Notes: generated from the sequence alone by a model not told the origin. A DNA stretch of 64,000 bases from Gambelia wislizenii (GCA_030847615.1 JAUMIR010000001.1:287950187-288014186), one strand, 5' to 3'. Positions 10,228 through 21,730 are shown, counted from the stretch's first letter. A program made the numbers and translations.

Positions 10228-10450
10228 ATGTGTTTGTGTATGTGCCTTCAAGTTGCTTGTTGACTTATGGCAACCCCATGAATTTCATAGGGTTTTCTTA
10301 GGCAAGGAATCTTCAGAGGTGGTTTTGCTAGTTCCTTCCTCTAAAATATAGCCTACAGCACCTGGTATTCATTTGTGGTCTCCTATCCCAACCAGGGTTG
10401 ACCCTGCTTAGCTGCAAAGATCAGTGAGGATCTGGTGCCTTTAGGGTATT
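10228..10450 (-). mobile_element. 5S-rRNA-derived SINE, near full length
   Basis: The plus strand reads the tail first: TGCCTTCAAGTTGC, then CCATGAATTTCATAGGG, TTTTCTTAGGCAAGGAA. Next comes the reverse complement of 5S rRNA: AGCCTACAGCACCTGGTATT, GGTCTCCTATCCCAACC and GACCCTGCTTAGC, fading near the 5S 5' end. So the head is on the minus strand. The tail resembles the Bov-B-like tail of the tRNA-type SINEs here. Such 5S/Bov-B-tail SINEs have been described in lizards (5S-Sauria type); internal boxes A and C of 5S genes would drive RNA polymerase III transcription. Confidence 0.85.
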
Positions 10451-10459
10451 TAGGCAGCT

Positions 10460-12850
10460 TTGAGGGTAGTATCTCTTGTATTTAGAACCACACTTAATAA
10501 ATTAACTGAGAGCACAGATTTTCCTATGCATTTTATGTTCTTGGTCACCTATGCTTTAAGCCTCCATTTGTGTGCTTTGTCTTAGATGACAAGACATTCC
10601 AGCATTCTAGACCCATGTTATACAACTTTGGAAGATGCTTTAAAAATTCTAACAGAAGAAGTCACTCTTGAGGGAAATTAAGACCTTTGTTATGTAATTA
10701 AGTACAATAGGTCAGCACAACGTGGACTGCGCTATTTTCCAGTGTACAATACAATGCACATTGTCATCAGCTCTGCAGTATTAATTGCTAGATAGAAAAA
10801 AGAGATTAATATTGTCAGTTGTTTCAAGCTGCTTTAAGCTGCCGGCAGTAAGGAAATGGGTTTATGTTTTCTTGTTATGCATTTTTAATAAAGACAGATC
10901 TGGAGCCTACTTGTAAAGAGGAGCTCTGTGAAAGTAACAATAATACTGGGAGCAAAATTATTGTTGCTGTTGTTGTGTAAATGTTTTTCCACTGGATATT
11001 TACTGAATGACTTATTGCTCTTTGACCGTGCACATCAGAATGATTTCAGAATCTCTTGGAGTTGGAAGCTGAAACAACTAGAAACCCACAGTATATGTTA
11101 ACAGACCAGTGGTGTCCAGCTTTTTTGTGACAAGGGTAAGGACACTCAGACCTGAACTGAAATCTACCTTTAGAAAGTTTTAAAACAAAACAAAACAAAA
11201 TACCTTCGGCTTTAGTCATAGTGTGAATGACAGAATTTTCCCCCATAATAAGTTGCATAAATGCTAATTTTCTTGACTCCTGATTCTCTTCCTCCCAGAC
11301 TACAGCCGGAATGGCAAAGTGCTGCCCATGGGCTCCATGTACCCCCCTGCCATTTTTGCAGTCCCCATGGAGCCCCCTCTTATGCCCCCTATGTAACAAA
11401 ACATGGCAGAAAATGTTTCTCCTCCCCAGAGCAATCCATGAGTGGATATTTTTCTCATACAACAGGTAATGGGGGCCCTAAAGAACAAGTCTCCAACCTC
11501 CAACTCCAAATCAAACTTGGAAGTGGATGTACAGTACGTACATATCTGTCTCTGTGTGTGTGTGATTTAAAAACAAACAGCACTTATGACATGTTTGTTC
11601 TGGATCCCAGAGGATGCAGTTAATCAACGTGTAAGAGTGTGAGTGTGTGTGGGTATGATTAACAAACAGAAAGGAATTAATTAGCAAATAAATTAGCAAA
11701 CCATCTTAGCTTCTGCCTTCTTTAGCTGCTCAAAAGTGAGCTGCATCCAAGGTGACGGTATAGAAAACGTTATTGCCAACATTTTTGAGCTCACAATGAT
11801 GTTATGTATTATTCTCTAGGATGAGACCATGAGATGTTAAAATCTTACATCTGTGGATCCAGAAATTCTCTCTTGTTTCCAAAGTACTTGAAAGAGATGG
11901 CACCTTGGTTCCAAACACAGGCAAACAGAAAGGCAGTGATGTTCCAAGCTGAAATGTCTAGCTACTGGTTGCTCGAGCTTCCTGGTCAAGATTGTAGACT
12001 TGTGATTCCTGCAATGTATACACACAGCGATGGTTGTTTTCTCTACATACTACCAATGGCATCTTGTACACCTGTATTCAGTAATATAAAAAAGATTTCA
12101 GGACCACTGGGTGATGTTGGTTTAATATAGCAATATATATTACTATATTAGTAATACAGACTGACAGTCCTGACAGTCACTGTGCTCATAAAATTGATTC
12201 TCTAGACAACTGATTAAGGCAGAAACTGAAATGTTTTGCTAATTTATTTTTGAATGTGTGTGTGTGCATGAATGTGTGCTCATTTTTGGCACATTTCTGG
12301 GCATTTCCAGGCTAATGTGGCCTGCAGGAGATGAAATTTATCCCCCAGGCCTGCCAACATTGCCTATGCCTTGATTACGGAATATGGTGAACTCCTTGCC
12401 CTATGTCCAATTTGGGTTAATATAAACTACCATATCTTATAGGTTGCCCTGTATGGTTACCAGGATTATTATTCTGCTGTTGCTTACATAGATACTTATG
12501 CAATGACCTGAATCCTATTGGTTAGTGCCAAGTGGTTTCATTGAATCCAGATCAGGCCAAACACTTGTTAGAACTCTGCCACTGATATTAGTGGAACTTA
12601 TAGTTTAAAGCACATGATTTTGGCTGGATTATTTCCTTAAGACACAGTCCTTTCTGTCATTTTTCTAGTGTGGGTGTTACATGTCCTTTAATTGTCCTTA
12701 TTTGGCTGGGTTATTTCTGATTGTCTGTCATTCCAGTTTTTCAACTACGGTACTTTTAAAGTGCCCCAGATTCTCTCTCCTCTTCTTGCTTTCCCCTTTT
12801 GTCCTTGGCTTACTTCAATTGCTGAAAACTGAGTTCAAAATGCAAAAGTA
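10460..12850. other. No recognisable gene; short open frames only
   Basis: Two opposed frames of 120 and 138 codons overlap at 11.05-11.62 kb. Neither shows a domain, and overlapping frames on opposite strands of equal length are typical of chance. A (CA)-type tract lies at about 11.64 kb. I see no repeat family elsewhere here. Confidence 0.4.
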
Positions 12851-12854
12851 GTTT

Positions 12855-13395
12855 GTATTCTGCCTTGGTCAGGCCTCACCTAGAATAGTGTGTTCAGTTC
12901 TGGGCACCACAACTCAAAAAGGATATTGACAAATTGGAGCATGTCCAGAGGAGGGCGATTAAAATGGTGAAAGCTCTGTAAACCATGCCTTATAAGGAAA
13001 GACTTAGGGAGCTAGGTATGTTTAGCCTGGAAAAAAGGCAGTTAAGGAGCAATATGATAGCCCTGTTTAAGTATTTGAAGGGGTGTCACATTGAGGATGG
13101 AGCAGGCTTGTTTTCTGCTGCTCCAGAGACTAGAACACGGAGCAATGGATGCAAGCTCCAGAAACAGAGATTCCACCTCAACATTAGGAGGAACTTTCTG
13201 ACAGTAAGAGCTGTTCAGCAGTGGAACACACTCCCTCGGAGTGTGGTAGGGTCTCTTTCCTTGGAGGTTTTTAAACAGAGGCTGGATGGCCATCTGTCAG
13301 GGATGCTTTGATCATGATTTCCTGCATGGCAGGAGGTTGGACTGGATGGCCCTTGTGGTCTCTTCCAACTCTACAATTCTATGATTCTAACTCAG
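12855..13395 (+). mobile_element. CR1 LINE 3' end
   Basis: From TTCTGCCTTGGTCAGGCCTC the copy runs through CAGAGGAGGGCGATTAAAAT, GCTGCTCCAGAGACTAGAAC, GGATGGCCCTTGTGGTCTC and ends at ACAATTCTATGATTCTA, the diagnostic CR1 terminal repeat. The 5' part still reads as the C-terminal tail of CR1 reverse-transcriptase ORF2, but with stops. It is the best intact reference for the insertion site seen in the copy at 5.9 kb. Confidence 0.9.
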
Positions 13396-13599
13396 CTGTG
13401 GGGAGGGGAGACGAGAGGAGGGGTAGAGTCTTGCGCTTCTGACTAGGCTCAGGCAAAAGTAAACTGCTGCAGCCTTTCCTGGCCTGTGCTTCTTCGTTAA
13501 TAACTGCTGCCATATTGACCACACTCTGATGTTGCTTGGCCACATGCATCCCAGCTTTCATCTGTGAAATGTTGGAGGGTATATGAGTAGCAGATCTAC

Positions 13600-14005
13600 C
13601 CTTCGGAAATTTAACGTTGGTGGGAACAAGGGAGATCAGTGGCTGCTCCTAGACTTTGGAACTCCCTCCCTAGAGGAGCCAGCATGGTCCTGTCCTTGCT
13701 CTCCTTCCAGAGGGAGGTCAAAACATTTGTGTGCCATCAGGCTTTTGCAAACTGACTAGAGTTGGGCTTTTAATGATGCGTGGTGTTGTTTTTAAGGTCT
13801 GTATACAGTCTTTTAATGTATTTTAATATTTTTAATGCTTTGTGTTTTAGCCTTGTAAATTGTTTGTTTTTAAACTCTTATACTTTTATTCTGGCTTTTT
13901 AATTGTTTTTAATTTGTATTGTTTGAAATACATTGTTAGCTGCCTTGAGTCCCATTATCAGGAGAAAGGTGGGGTATAAATGAATAAAACAACAATAATA
14001 ACAGT
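13600..14005 (+). mobile_element. L2-like LINE 3' end
   Basis: It starts near GGAGATCAGTGGCTGCTCC, continues with TTTGGAACTCCCTCCCTAGA and a Lys/Leu-type tail codon stretch, then a T-rich 3' region with GCTGCCTTGAGTCCCATTAT, GGAGAAAGGTGGGGTATAAA and an (AACAAT)-like end. The order of blocks fits the C-terminal end and 3' UTR of L2-group LINEs. Confidence 0.6.
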
Positions 14006-15169
14006 AGCAGCAGTAGTAGCCTTTGGAGTCCAAATGTTTAGGGAAGGAGCCCCAAATCTCTGCAATATTGCAATAGTGTGAACAAGTCAGATAAAGATAC
14101 GCATATATGCTCACTGAAGCAGGTACAAATGTTTAGGCTGGGCAATGAATGGGTTTCAAGTGGGCAAACTAAGATGTGGGCATCCAGTGAGTCAGTCACT
14201 TTGTTCTCTTGTTCTTGATATCATTGCTAAACCCATTCTAGCCTCATGTTTTGCAGCGTAAATGAAATTATTTCTAGTTGGTCTTCTTCAATAATGTGGA
14301 TGGGTTGACCATGATTACACAGCAGCCTCTCAGCAGATGATTTTAACAAGGACCATATGGTCACCATATGATACTGCAGCTTTCCCTGCTCCAGTTCCAT
14401 AAACTACAAACATTTTTTGTGGTAGGTTTCCCCCTCCCTGCCCCCCCCAAAAGAACACTCTGCCCTCTTCAATGACTACAGGAAAAGAAGGGGAAACTGA
14501 CCTCTGTCACTCTAAACTTTACTCTTATATGAAAACACTCCATCCTCCAGATAAATTAAACTAGAATATATAGGTGACCTTTGTTTACAGATGTTAGCTA
14601 TCTGATGAACTGGCATAAGGACAGGAAAGAATCTAAAACAGTTGTGTCTTGCTTTCTCATTTATATAAACACACATTGCAAAGTTTGAATATATTTTCTA
14701 CTGGACTAGAACAATAAACCTTCCAGCCCATTATTAGAGTTTGGAAATGTTAGTTTGCTGGATTACATATCCCAGAAGCTTGTAACCATCATGATTTATG
14801 TAACAGCAGTGAAGCTCAACTGTTTCTATTGTATAGTTGTAACCATTGTAACTATTTCTTCCCATGAAGCGCAACTATTTCTATTGTAAGTGTTCTTACT
14901 TGTTTGTTTTTACAATTGTGTAAACTGGCTGCTTGTTTGTGTGTGTAACAGTGGTGACTGCAGGATTATGGGAGTTGTAGTCAAAAATATTTTTCTATAC
15001 TCTGTTCCAGCATTCTGTTCCCAATGGTAGAGAGCCAAAGATCCTTTGGAAGCTTGTAAGAGGAGCATGGAGTCAACAGCCCTTTCCTGTTGTTTCTTTG
15101 TAGCATCTGGTTTCCACAGAGATATTGCCTCTGAACAGAGGTTCCATTTCTTTTCTTTTCTTTCTTTCT

Positions 15170-15240
15170 TTTTTTTTTTTTTGCTAAATGGTTGTATTTT
15201 TAATAATAATAATAGCAATAATAATAATAATAATAATAAT
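15170..15240. repeat. T-run and (AAT)n repeat
   Basis: A CTTT-rich pyrimidine tract, a T-run and then a (TAA)n tract with a single GCAA interruption occupy this stretch. The open frames over it on both strands are artefacts of low complexity. Confidence 0.85.
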
Positions 15241-15367
15241 GTGATGCACAGTTAGAGGAAAAAAAGAAATTACATTTATAAAAGTAGATAAACTGGATAA
15301 ACATAAATCTTGGAAATGTTACTTCTTGGTAACCTTTTTCTGAGAATTCCCCCCACCCACACACACA

Positions 15368-15368
15368 C

Positions 15369-15399
<31 letters not shown>

Positions 15400-15475
15400 T
15401 TATTTATATCCCGCCCCTTGTGAACAATCAGAGCAGCTTACAACAGTATACCATTGGCCATGTTGGCTAGGAGAT
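15368..15475 (-). mobile_element. L2-like LINE 3' end, minus strand
   Basis: An (AAT)n tract is followed by TTTATTTATATCCCGCCCCT and AATCAGAGCAGCTTACAAC, the reverse complement of the GGGCGGGATATAAATAAA ending seen elsewhere in the window. Only about 75 bases of unique LINE end remain. Confidence 0.6.
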
Positions 15476-15553
15476 TCTCAGAACTGTAACCCCCCCAAAA
15501 AATTTTCCAAGTTCTGGCTAAATGCAGTAATTAATATGAAATGTGGAGACACT

Positions 15554-16438
15554 GTTATGCTGGAACTTTAATCCATTGCAGCTGGGGTTGTATTGGCCTG
15601 TTGTTACCCTAAATGTTCAGGGGTCTTAAGGACCCTCTAAATATAGATATTAATTTTGGAAATTAATATACGCAGCTTGGCCATGCAAGAGGGGGCAAGA
15701 GATAGCAGGACTTTTTGACCTATGTATACTGGTAATAAGGAGGAGACATTAAGCTAGATAGTACGATGATTTGGTCTTTATTTGATAAAACAATAATAAT
15801 AATGTTCACACACACACGTGCTCAGACTTCAAGCATTCATGCAAGACTAGCGAATAAAGTAGGAAGTATTGGAATAGAAAAGGGAGGTTGTTTTCAGGTG
15901 ACATTGTACCAATCAGAGGAGATGAGATTGCAGAAGAAACCAGCAGAGTTGGGGGTCCCGAAGCTGGAACAGCTACACAGTCTGACATGGAGTTGAATTG
16001 TGTGCACATCAGTGGGGCTTTGAAGGGCTTTTTATAGCCAATAATTTCCTTCAGGGGATGGAATTTAGAGTGAAAGACAATGTTTCTTGGAGGTTCCCAA
16101 GAAAAGACAGTGGACACTCCGGATGTGCTAATGGCCCTTAATGTGCAGATACTTTGTAACTGAATAGAGGAAGCAACTCTCCTTGTTTGGGAGAAGGGCT
16201 CTTTACAAATTTGAGTGTCTCAGTTTAGGCTGATGGGATTAGCCAGATGTTCAGGCAAGAAGTTACCTTGCAAATTATCTTTCTTTGGAATTTGGGCTGG
16301 CCCCTCCTTAGTGCATACCTGACTGAGTCTGGGTGCTAGTATTTTGTGATTCCTGGTTCATGGGAATCCCCATTTTATTGGCTACACTGTGTGGAAGGCC
16401 ACATTTGGCCAAATTATTCAATATTGCCGATTATTACA
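15554..16438 (-). mobile_element. Probable solo LTR (retroviral-type), minus strand
   Basis: Read on the minus strand the unit begins TGTAATAATCGGC and ends CAGCATAACA, so it has TG...CA ends. A TATA box GGCTATAAAAAGCCC lies at about 16026-16040 and a polyadenylation signal AATAAAGACC about 250 bases downstream (plus position about 15778), the spacing expected for U3-R-U5. No primer-binding site, polypurine tract or coding region adjoins it. A 4-6-bp target duplication was not found, so the exact ends are uncertain. It may come from an endogenous retrovirus or a Gypsy element. Confidence 0.55.
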
Positions 16439-16708
16439 GATATGGGGAAGGGGGTGTCAGGGTAGGTAACACCATGAAGAGAAGTTACTGGAGTAACTAA
16501 TCCCCTTGCAGCAAAAAGTGAATAATCCAGGGAGGCAGTCAATGTATAGGAAGAAAGTCAAGCCATTTGCAGTAAAATTGCACATTTTAGAAAGCACAAG
16601 AGACAATTCTATTTGCAACAGAAGAAAATTGGCTAGGCTTCCAGAGGGGAATTTCCCAGCCCTATAGCAGTCCCTCCATGGACTTTGGATCCAGTATGGC
16701 TCTTCTTA

Positions 16709-16830
16709 AAAGAACCAGCATGGTGTAGTGGTTTGATATTGGTCTATACCTCTGGGAGACCAAAGTCTGAATCTTTGCCCAGCCATGGAAATCCACAAGT
16801 GACCTTGGGCAAGTCACACTTTCTTCTTAA
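16709..16830 (+). mobile_element. Sauria-type SINE, 5' half
   Basis: AACCAGCATGGTGTAGTGGT is the tRNA-like head with the A-box region. GCCCAGCCATGGAAATCC and GTGACCTTGGGCAAGTCACA follow, and the match then stops. The B-box region is mutated (AGTCTGAATCTTT). The tail half is missing. Confidence 0.8.
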
Positions 16831-16985
16831 GTTCTTATGTTCTTAAGTTCAGTATCTTAACTAGCACACTGTTATGCTGCACATTGGTTAATTAATCTGG
16901 ACAAGTTATTATCACCATGCTCCTGGACATCATAACAATAATCAGTTACAATACCCATTTTACTGATAAGCCTACAGTGGGAAAG

Positions 16986-17220
16986 CTGTTGTTGTTATGT
17001 GCCTCTGAGTTATTTCCAGCTTATGGAGACCCTATGGTGAACCTATCATGGAGCTTTCTTGGCAAGATTTGTTCAGAGGGAGCTTGTCATTGTCCTCTTT
17101 TGAAGCTGGAAGTGTGTGACTTGCTCAAGGTCACCCAGTGGGTTTTCATGGCTGAATGGAGATTCAAACCCTGGTTTCCAGAGTCATAGCCCAATGCTCA
17201 AACCACTACACCATGCTGGG
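16986..17220 (-). mobile_element. Sauria-type tRNA-derived SINE, full length
   Basis: The plus strand starts with the complement of the ACAACAAC tail (GTTGTTGTTATGTGCC), runs through GCTTATGGAGACCCTATGG, GGTGAACCTATCATGGAGC, GGCAAGATTTGTTCAGAGGG, CAAGGTCACCCAGTGGG and ends AAACCACTACACCATGCTGG. All blocks are present in order, which makes this the best reference copy in the window. Confidence 0.9.
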
Positions 17221-17470
17221 AAAGTAGATAAATCCAAAAGTGCAAGTTTTTGGAAAGTAGATAAATGCAAAAGTGCAGCTGCTCTCTCTCTCTCTTTCTC
17301 TCAACTTATGAATGACTAAAGCAGATACCATGGAATATTGGTATCCCTGATGGTTTCTCTATTTGTTTCTATAGTTGGCCTGATCTTATCTGAAAGCTTG
17401 AAGTACGTATAGGAAGTCCATATTATAACCTGTTTCTAAATTAAGGCTGAGAAATCAAAAAACAATCTGC

Positions 17471-17650
17471 AATAATAATAATAATAATAATAACAACATT
17501 TATTTTTATCCCGCCCCTCTGTTAAAAACAATCAGGGCAGCTTATAAAAATTAAAATACCAATACAGATTAAAATCCCCAAACGCCACCCACCCCCATAA
17601 AGAGACATTAAACTAAAATACATTAAAACAACTGATCTAAAATCACATTA
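17471..17650 (-). mobile_element. L2-like LINE 3' end, minus strand
   Basis: (AAT)n is followed by AACATTTATTTTTATCCCGC and AATCAGGGCAGCTTATAAAA, then A-rich sequence. It is the reverse complement of the same LINE end found at 13.9 kb. Confidence 0.6.
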
Positions 17651-18191
17651 AAATAATAAATAATAAATAAGCAGCAGACTACAAAGGGCCAAGAATTCCT
17701 GAGGCTGGCAACTAATTAGGAAAGGCCTGCCAAAAGTTGGCACTTAAAGACTATCAAGACACATGAGTCTTCATTCAAGCAGCTGTCTTGATACTGAAAT
17801 GCCACTACTTAAAACCATGTTATTATGACTTTTCCCAAACAATGCCATGTTAATGATCATTTAAGCATGGAGCCCTCCCTGAATTCCCATACATTCATGC
17901 TTTCTTTGCACTGCATGGCCTGTGGAGAAACCATTAGGGTTCAGATCTATCTGCAGCTCTTACAAAGAGAAAGGAACTAATTAAAATCAATTAAGTTGTC
18001 AATTAAGTTAGACTTTTAAAAACATAAATGGGCAACTGACATTTATTCCTTAACTTAATTGATTGAATTAAGCTACAATTTTAGCATTACATTAATTCCA
18101 GAATTAAGTTCTTAATTAAATGAGAGACTATGCTAAAGAGCCAACAAATTTCACATTTCTCAGTTAGTTCTTTACTAACTAACTGAGCCTA

Positions 18192-18423
18192 ATCTTCTTA
18201 TCACACTACACTGTTATAGTGCTATTATTCCACTTTAACTGTTAAGGCTGCCTCCTGTGGAATTCTGGGATTTATAGTTTAGTGAAGCCTAAGAGCTCTC
18301 TGGCTGAGAATGCTTTTGCTAAATGCCTCTCCCTAAACTGCAAATCCCAGGATTCCACAAGAGGCAGCCATAACTGTTAAAGTGGAATAATAGTGCTAAA
18401 ACAGTGTAGTATGATAAGGTTGT
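18192..18423. mobile_element. Palindromic MITE, family A
   Basis: The left arm CTTATCACACTACACTGTTA is mirrored by TAAAACAGTGTAGTATGATAAG at the right, and the pairing extends inward through GTGCTATTATTCCACTTTAA and the TGTGGAATTCTGGGATTT word. Arms of about 90 bases enclose a short unmatched centre. Relatives lie at 50.41 and 62.67 kb. No target duplication could be fixed, so the superfamily is left open. Confidence 0.8.
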
Positions 18424-19070
18424 TGGCTTTTTAAAAAGTACTGCTTGCTTTTTGTTAATCCCTCGTGGCTGGGGCATTACAGCCTTTGGGTCCCATGATT
18501 CAAACCACTGCTAATGCAAATGGCTATAGGGATCTTTGGCTGACATCTAGCATCAGGAGATGTATTATAAAGTGTTACTCAGGCAGAACTACAATGTGTT
18601 TCCCCTTTTCCCTTACACAGCACTCACTTTTCACTTGTAGAACCCCTCCCATGGCCATTTAGTGACCAGAGGAATTAGGGGGTAGTGGTGTTGGCATCAG
18701 AGAAATTTCTGTCTCTGTGTCTTTAACCAGATGCACAGCGACAAATCCAAGGCCCTCTGCTCTCTGGTCATCCACTACACTGAATAGCTGTGGAGGAGGC
18801 CCTGCAGAAGCATGAATCCTGCAAGTGTTTTGGTTGTTGTGTGAGGGAGGGAGTTAGTGAATTCCTCCCTCTGCAATGAGAAAAAGGTTCAACATGAAGG
18901 TGTCACTGCAATGTAATGCATATTTTACTCTTAGGATATAAGTTTATTTTCATGATTAGAGTGTGATAAATTAGTTAATTCTAAGGTTAAAAGATTCAAA
19001 ACTAAGAAATAGTAGGGGCACCTTAGAAGGGAGTGGTCTTCTTTGCATGCAGTATCTTCTTTGTGCTCCA

Positions 19071-19294
19071 GATGTTACAGAGGCTGCTGCCATAGTGCAG
19101 AAATAATGCAGTTTGATACCACTGTAACTGCCAGAGCTCAATGCTTTGGGATTCTGGGATTTGTAGTTTTGAGATATTTAGCCTTTTATGTCAGCAAGCT
19201 CTGGTGCCACAGCAAACTACAAAGCCCAGGATTCCATAGCCATGATAATTAAAGTGGTGTCAAACCGCATTATTTCTGCAGTGTGGCAGTAGCT
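19071..19294. mobile_element. Palindromic MITE, family B
   Basis: GCAGAAATAATGCAGTTTGA on the left faces TCAAACCGCATTATTTCTGC on the right. GGGATTCTGGGATTTGTAG is mirrored by CTACAAAGCCCAGGATTCC inside. The copy at 47.71 kb has the same arms. The shared GGGATTTGTAGTTT core suggests that families A and B are related. Confidence 0.8.
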
Positions 19295-20681
19295 ATCATT
19301 TGGAAACTCAATTTTTGAAGTTCTTAACCCTGGGACTTTTGCTGGGATCCACATCAGAAACAGTAAGCTAAAGAAAGGGTAAGGAGAAGAATTGACAAGG
19401 GACAGAGAAGGGGAAAGCAAGAAAGCAGGGTTTTTTGAAAATTTGTGTAGCTCTTTCCTTCTCTTTCATGCTCAAGACAGGGATGGGAAGAAGAAAATCA
19501 CAAAAGGCATTTTTAAGCTTCATTTTGTACTGGCTCTAGCACTGACTTTTAACTTACATTTAAATTGCAATGGGACATCAATGCAAAAGTTATATTCCCC
19601 TCCCCCTTTTAAAGTAAATCCAGTTGAATTATATTAAATCTTATTAATGATTAACTAAATGTATGCATGCTTTTCTACTATCTTTCCTATCCCTGCCCTT
19701 ACCTAAACATCTTCCTGTATCCCAGCCTTTCTGAAGATGAGAAATGTGTAAGCATCTGAACAGCGTGGTGGAGGGGCATAGAAGGTGGAAAGGAGGAGAG
19801 ACAGCACTCCTGCTTGGGACAAGAGACCTTCTAATGTCACCTCATTTATGGTCTCCCTAAATCTGGAAACATCATTGTGCCAGAGGGCAGATTTCTTTCA
19901 GCTTTGCTGCTGTTGTTGGCCTTTCAAGAGGCAAAGGAAAGTTGCGGTCATTATTCCTTCCCTCATATAGCAATGTACACACGTAACAGCAAAGCATAGA
20001 GAAGTGGTCTTCTTTTCTTGTCCTCACTTATGGGTATGAACTGTGGGCAGTTCCAGAGGGGATGTGATTTTGGGAAGATTAGGGCATTTCCCCCCCCCAC
20101 ACACACAAAAAAAGAATGGGTTGGGAAAAGTGGGAAACTCTGTACTACTTTATTTATAAGTGGCACCTAATTAGTGTGCATCACAATTTACAACACCCAA
20201 TAGCTGCACACATCCCCCCTTCTGTTTTAGCTTAGACATGGTCAGGTAATAATGTCAACCAAGAATTATTGTTATACTAGCTGTACGCAGCATAACATAC
20301 ACTGTTAAAGAACTCCCCCCAAAACACCTGGTAGACCTCATGGCAGGAGGTCTGTAAGGTAGGCTAGTGGATTTTTAAATTCCTTCTCCCCCTTCTCAGT
20401 GTGCCATTCTTTCCCCAGAATTGCTGAGGGTGACTCACTCTGTTGCCCTGCTGCTACCACCACAACCACCAGTTGACTGCCTGGCTCCTGTCACTGCTGT
20501 GACTGAGTGGCTGAAGGAGTGAGAGGAGGGAGGGGCCCTTGTAAGGCTGGGGGTGTAGATGCAGATAGAGTAGCAGGAGTGGATTGTGAGGTGGCCGAGG
20601 GAATTTTCATGCGGGTGGTGATTGGTTGGGTGTGTTTCCTGAACAGCCAATCAGCACACTGGGAAAGCCAACATACCCAAG

Positions 20682-20684
<3 letters not shown>

Positions 20685-20730
<46 letters not shown>
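20685..20730. repeat. (TA)n microsatellite
   Basis: About 22 TA dinucleotides in a row, ending before ATACTGGGG. The peptide IYIYIY in an overlapping frame is an artefact of this run. Confidence 0.95.
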
Positions 20731-20732
<2 letters not shown>

Positions 20733-20965
20733 CTGGGGTTTTGCCAAATCTATTGATCCCTGGTCCTTTCCAAGACTCGTTTCCATGTACTGCTCTTAAC
20801 CTTTAAAGCCCTTCATGGCTTTGGGCCAAGGGACCCAAAGCACAGCCTGTCTCCACAAGTGGCTCTCCATACACAGAGTTCTTCCAAGTAGTATCTTCTG
20901 CAGTATCCACAGCCACCACTGGAAGTTCAGTGAGTGAAAAGATACCTCCCAGTAGTGGCACTTCA

Positions 20966-21060
20966 GTACTAGAGTACAGTCCCCATATCCATGGCAGATA
21001 CGTTCCTGGATTTACCATGGAAACATGAAAGCATGGATAATAGTCTCTCTCTCTGGCTTT
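20966..21060. mobile_element. Tigger-like terminal fragment
   Basis: TACAGTCCCCATATCCATGG, then GCAGATACGTTCC, resembles the CAGT...CCCTCCGTATCCRCGG termini of Tigger-like mariner repeats. It is a partial copy without a second end. Confidence 0.4.
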
Positions 21061-21190
21061 TCTTCGCAAACGAAGATCCAGGAAGGACTCATCCCGCGCT
21101 TTCTGCAAGCGCGCTGATGACTGAAAAGGCCAATCTGAGATAAACAAGTCTGGTTGCAGAAAGCACAGCAGAAGGTCTCCTTGGGTGATG
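21061..21190 (-). pseudogene. Fragment encoding a C2H2-like finger of mobile-element type
   Basis: On the minus strand a frame contains FCCAFCNQTCLSQIGLFSH followed by QRAC. This is a Cys-x2-Cys...His-x3-Cys type finger with the IGL(F/Y)SH core that I know from C-terminal tails of some non-LTR retrotransposon polyproteins. RKARE-type basic residues follow. The neighbouring 205-codon open frame is otherwise made of Tigger-like repeat sequence read through. Assignment to a particular LINE clade is not possible from this short piece. Confidence 0.45.
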
Positions 21191-21320
21191 TTTCTGGGTT
21201 GTGATTCGTAAACCCTATTGAAATGAACGACCTCTGGCCCAAGCATGCTATAGAGCCACACTCCAGCATGACTCTATGGTTAACTTCCAGCAGAACAATA
21301 TTATAGAAGGACCTAGAAAA

Positions 21321-21643
21321 TATAGTGGGCCCTCCGTATCCACTGAGGTTTGGTTCCGGAACACAACCCTCCACCCACCCCCCATGGATACCAAAATCCC
21401 TGGATGCTAAAGTCCCATTATAGACAATGGTGTAGAGAATTGTGCCCTTATATAAAATGGCAAACAACTCAAAGTTTTGTTTTTTGGAATTAAAAAAAAA
21501 ATAGAACCATTTCATGGATGCAGAACCCGTGTGTACACCTGGGGGACCTAGAAAATACCTTAGAGAGAAAAAAATTTGGATGCTGGTAAGTGAAAACACA
21601 TGTACCAGTCCCACAGATACAGGGGTCATACTGTATAATGCTT
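21321..21643. mobile_element. Tigger-like non-autonomous DNA transposon
   Basis: The left end TAGTGGGCCCTCCGTATCCA and the right end, whose reverse complement reads CAGTATGACCCCTGTATCTG, are imperfect inverted termini flanked by TA on both sides. TA target sites and CAGT...CCTCCGTATCC ends are the hallmarks of Tigger-type mariner elements. The 0.3-kb body has no transposase. Confidence 0.6.
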
Positions 21644-21730
21644 ACCTTGTGACTATGTCAGGTGAAGAGCTTTATATTCCCCTAGAAATTTGAATCTCTT
21701 CATGTAATCTGTTATTAACTTTCCTTGTGA

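Noticed and set aside
11046..11623. Opposed open frames of 138 and 120 codons as a gene
   Set aside because: They overlap on opposite strands, have no recognisable domain, and the sequence shows no splice or codon pattern. Chance openness is the simpler reading.
20275..20690. Helitron-like unit from ACTAGCTGTACGCAGC to the (TA)n run
   Set aside because: Its start resembles a dispersed squamate repeat, but I could not define an end, hairpin or insertion site.
20507..20806. 99-codon plus-strand frame
   Set aside because: Its end is a translated (TA)n microsatellite, and the rest has no domain.
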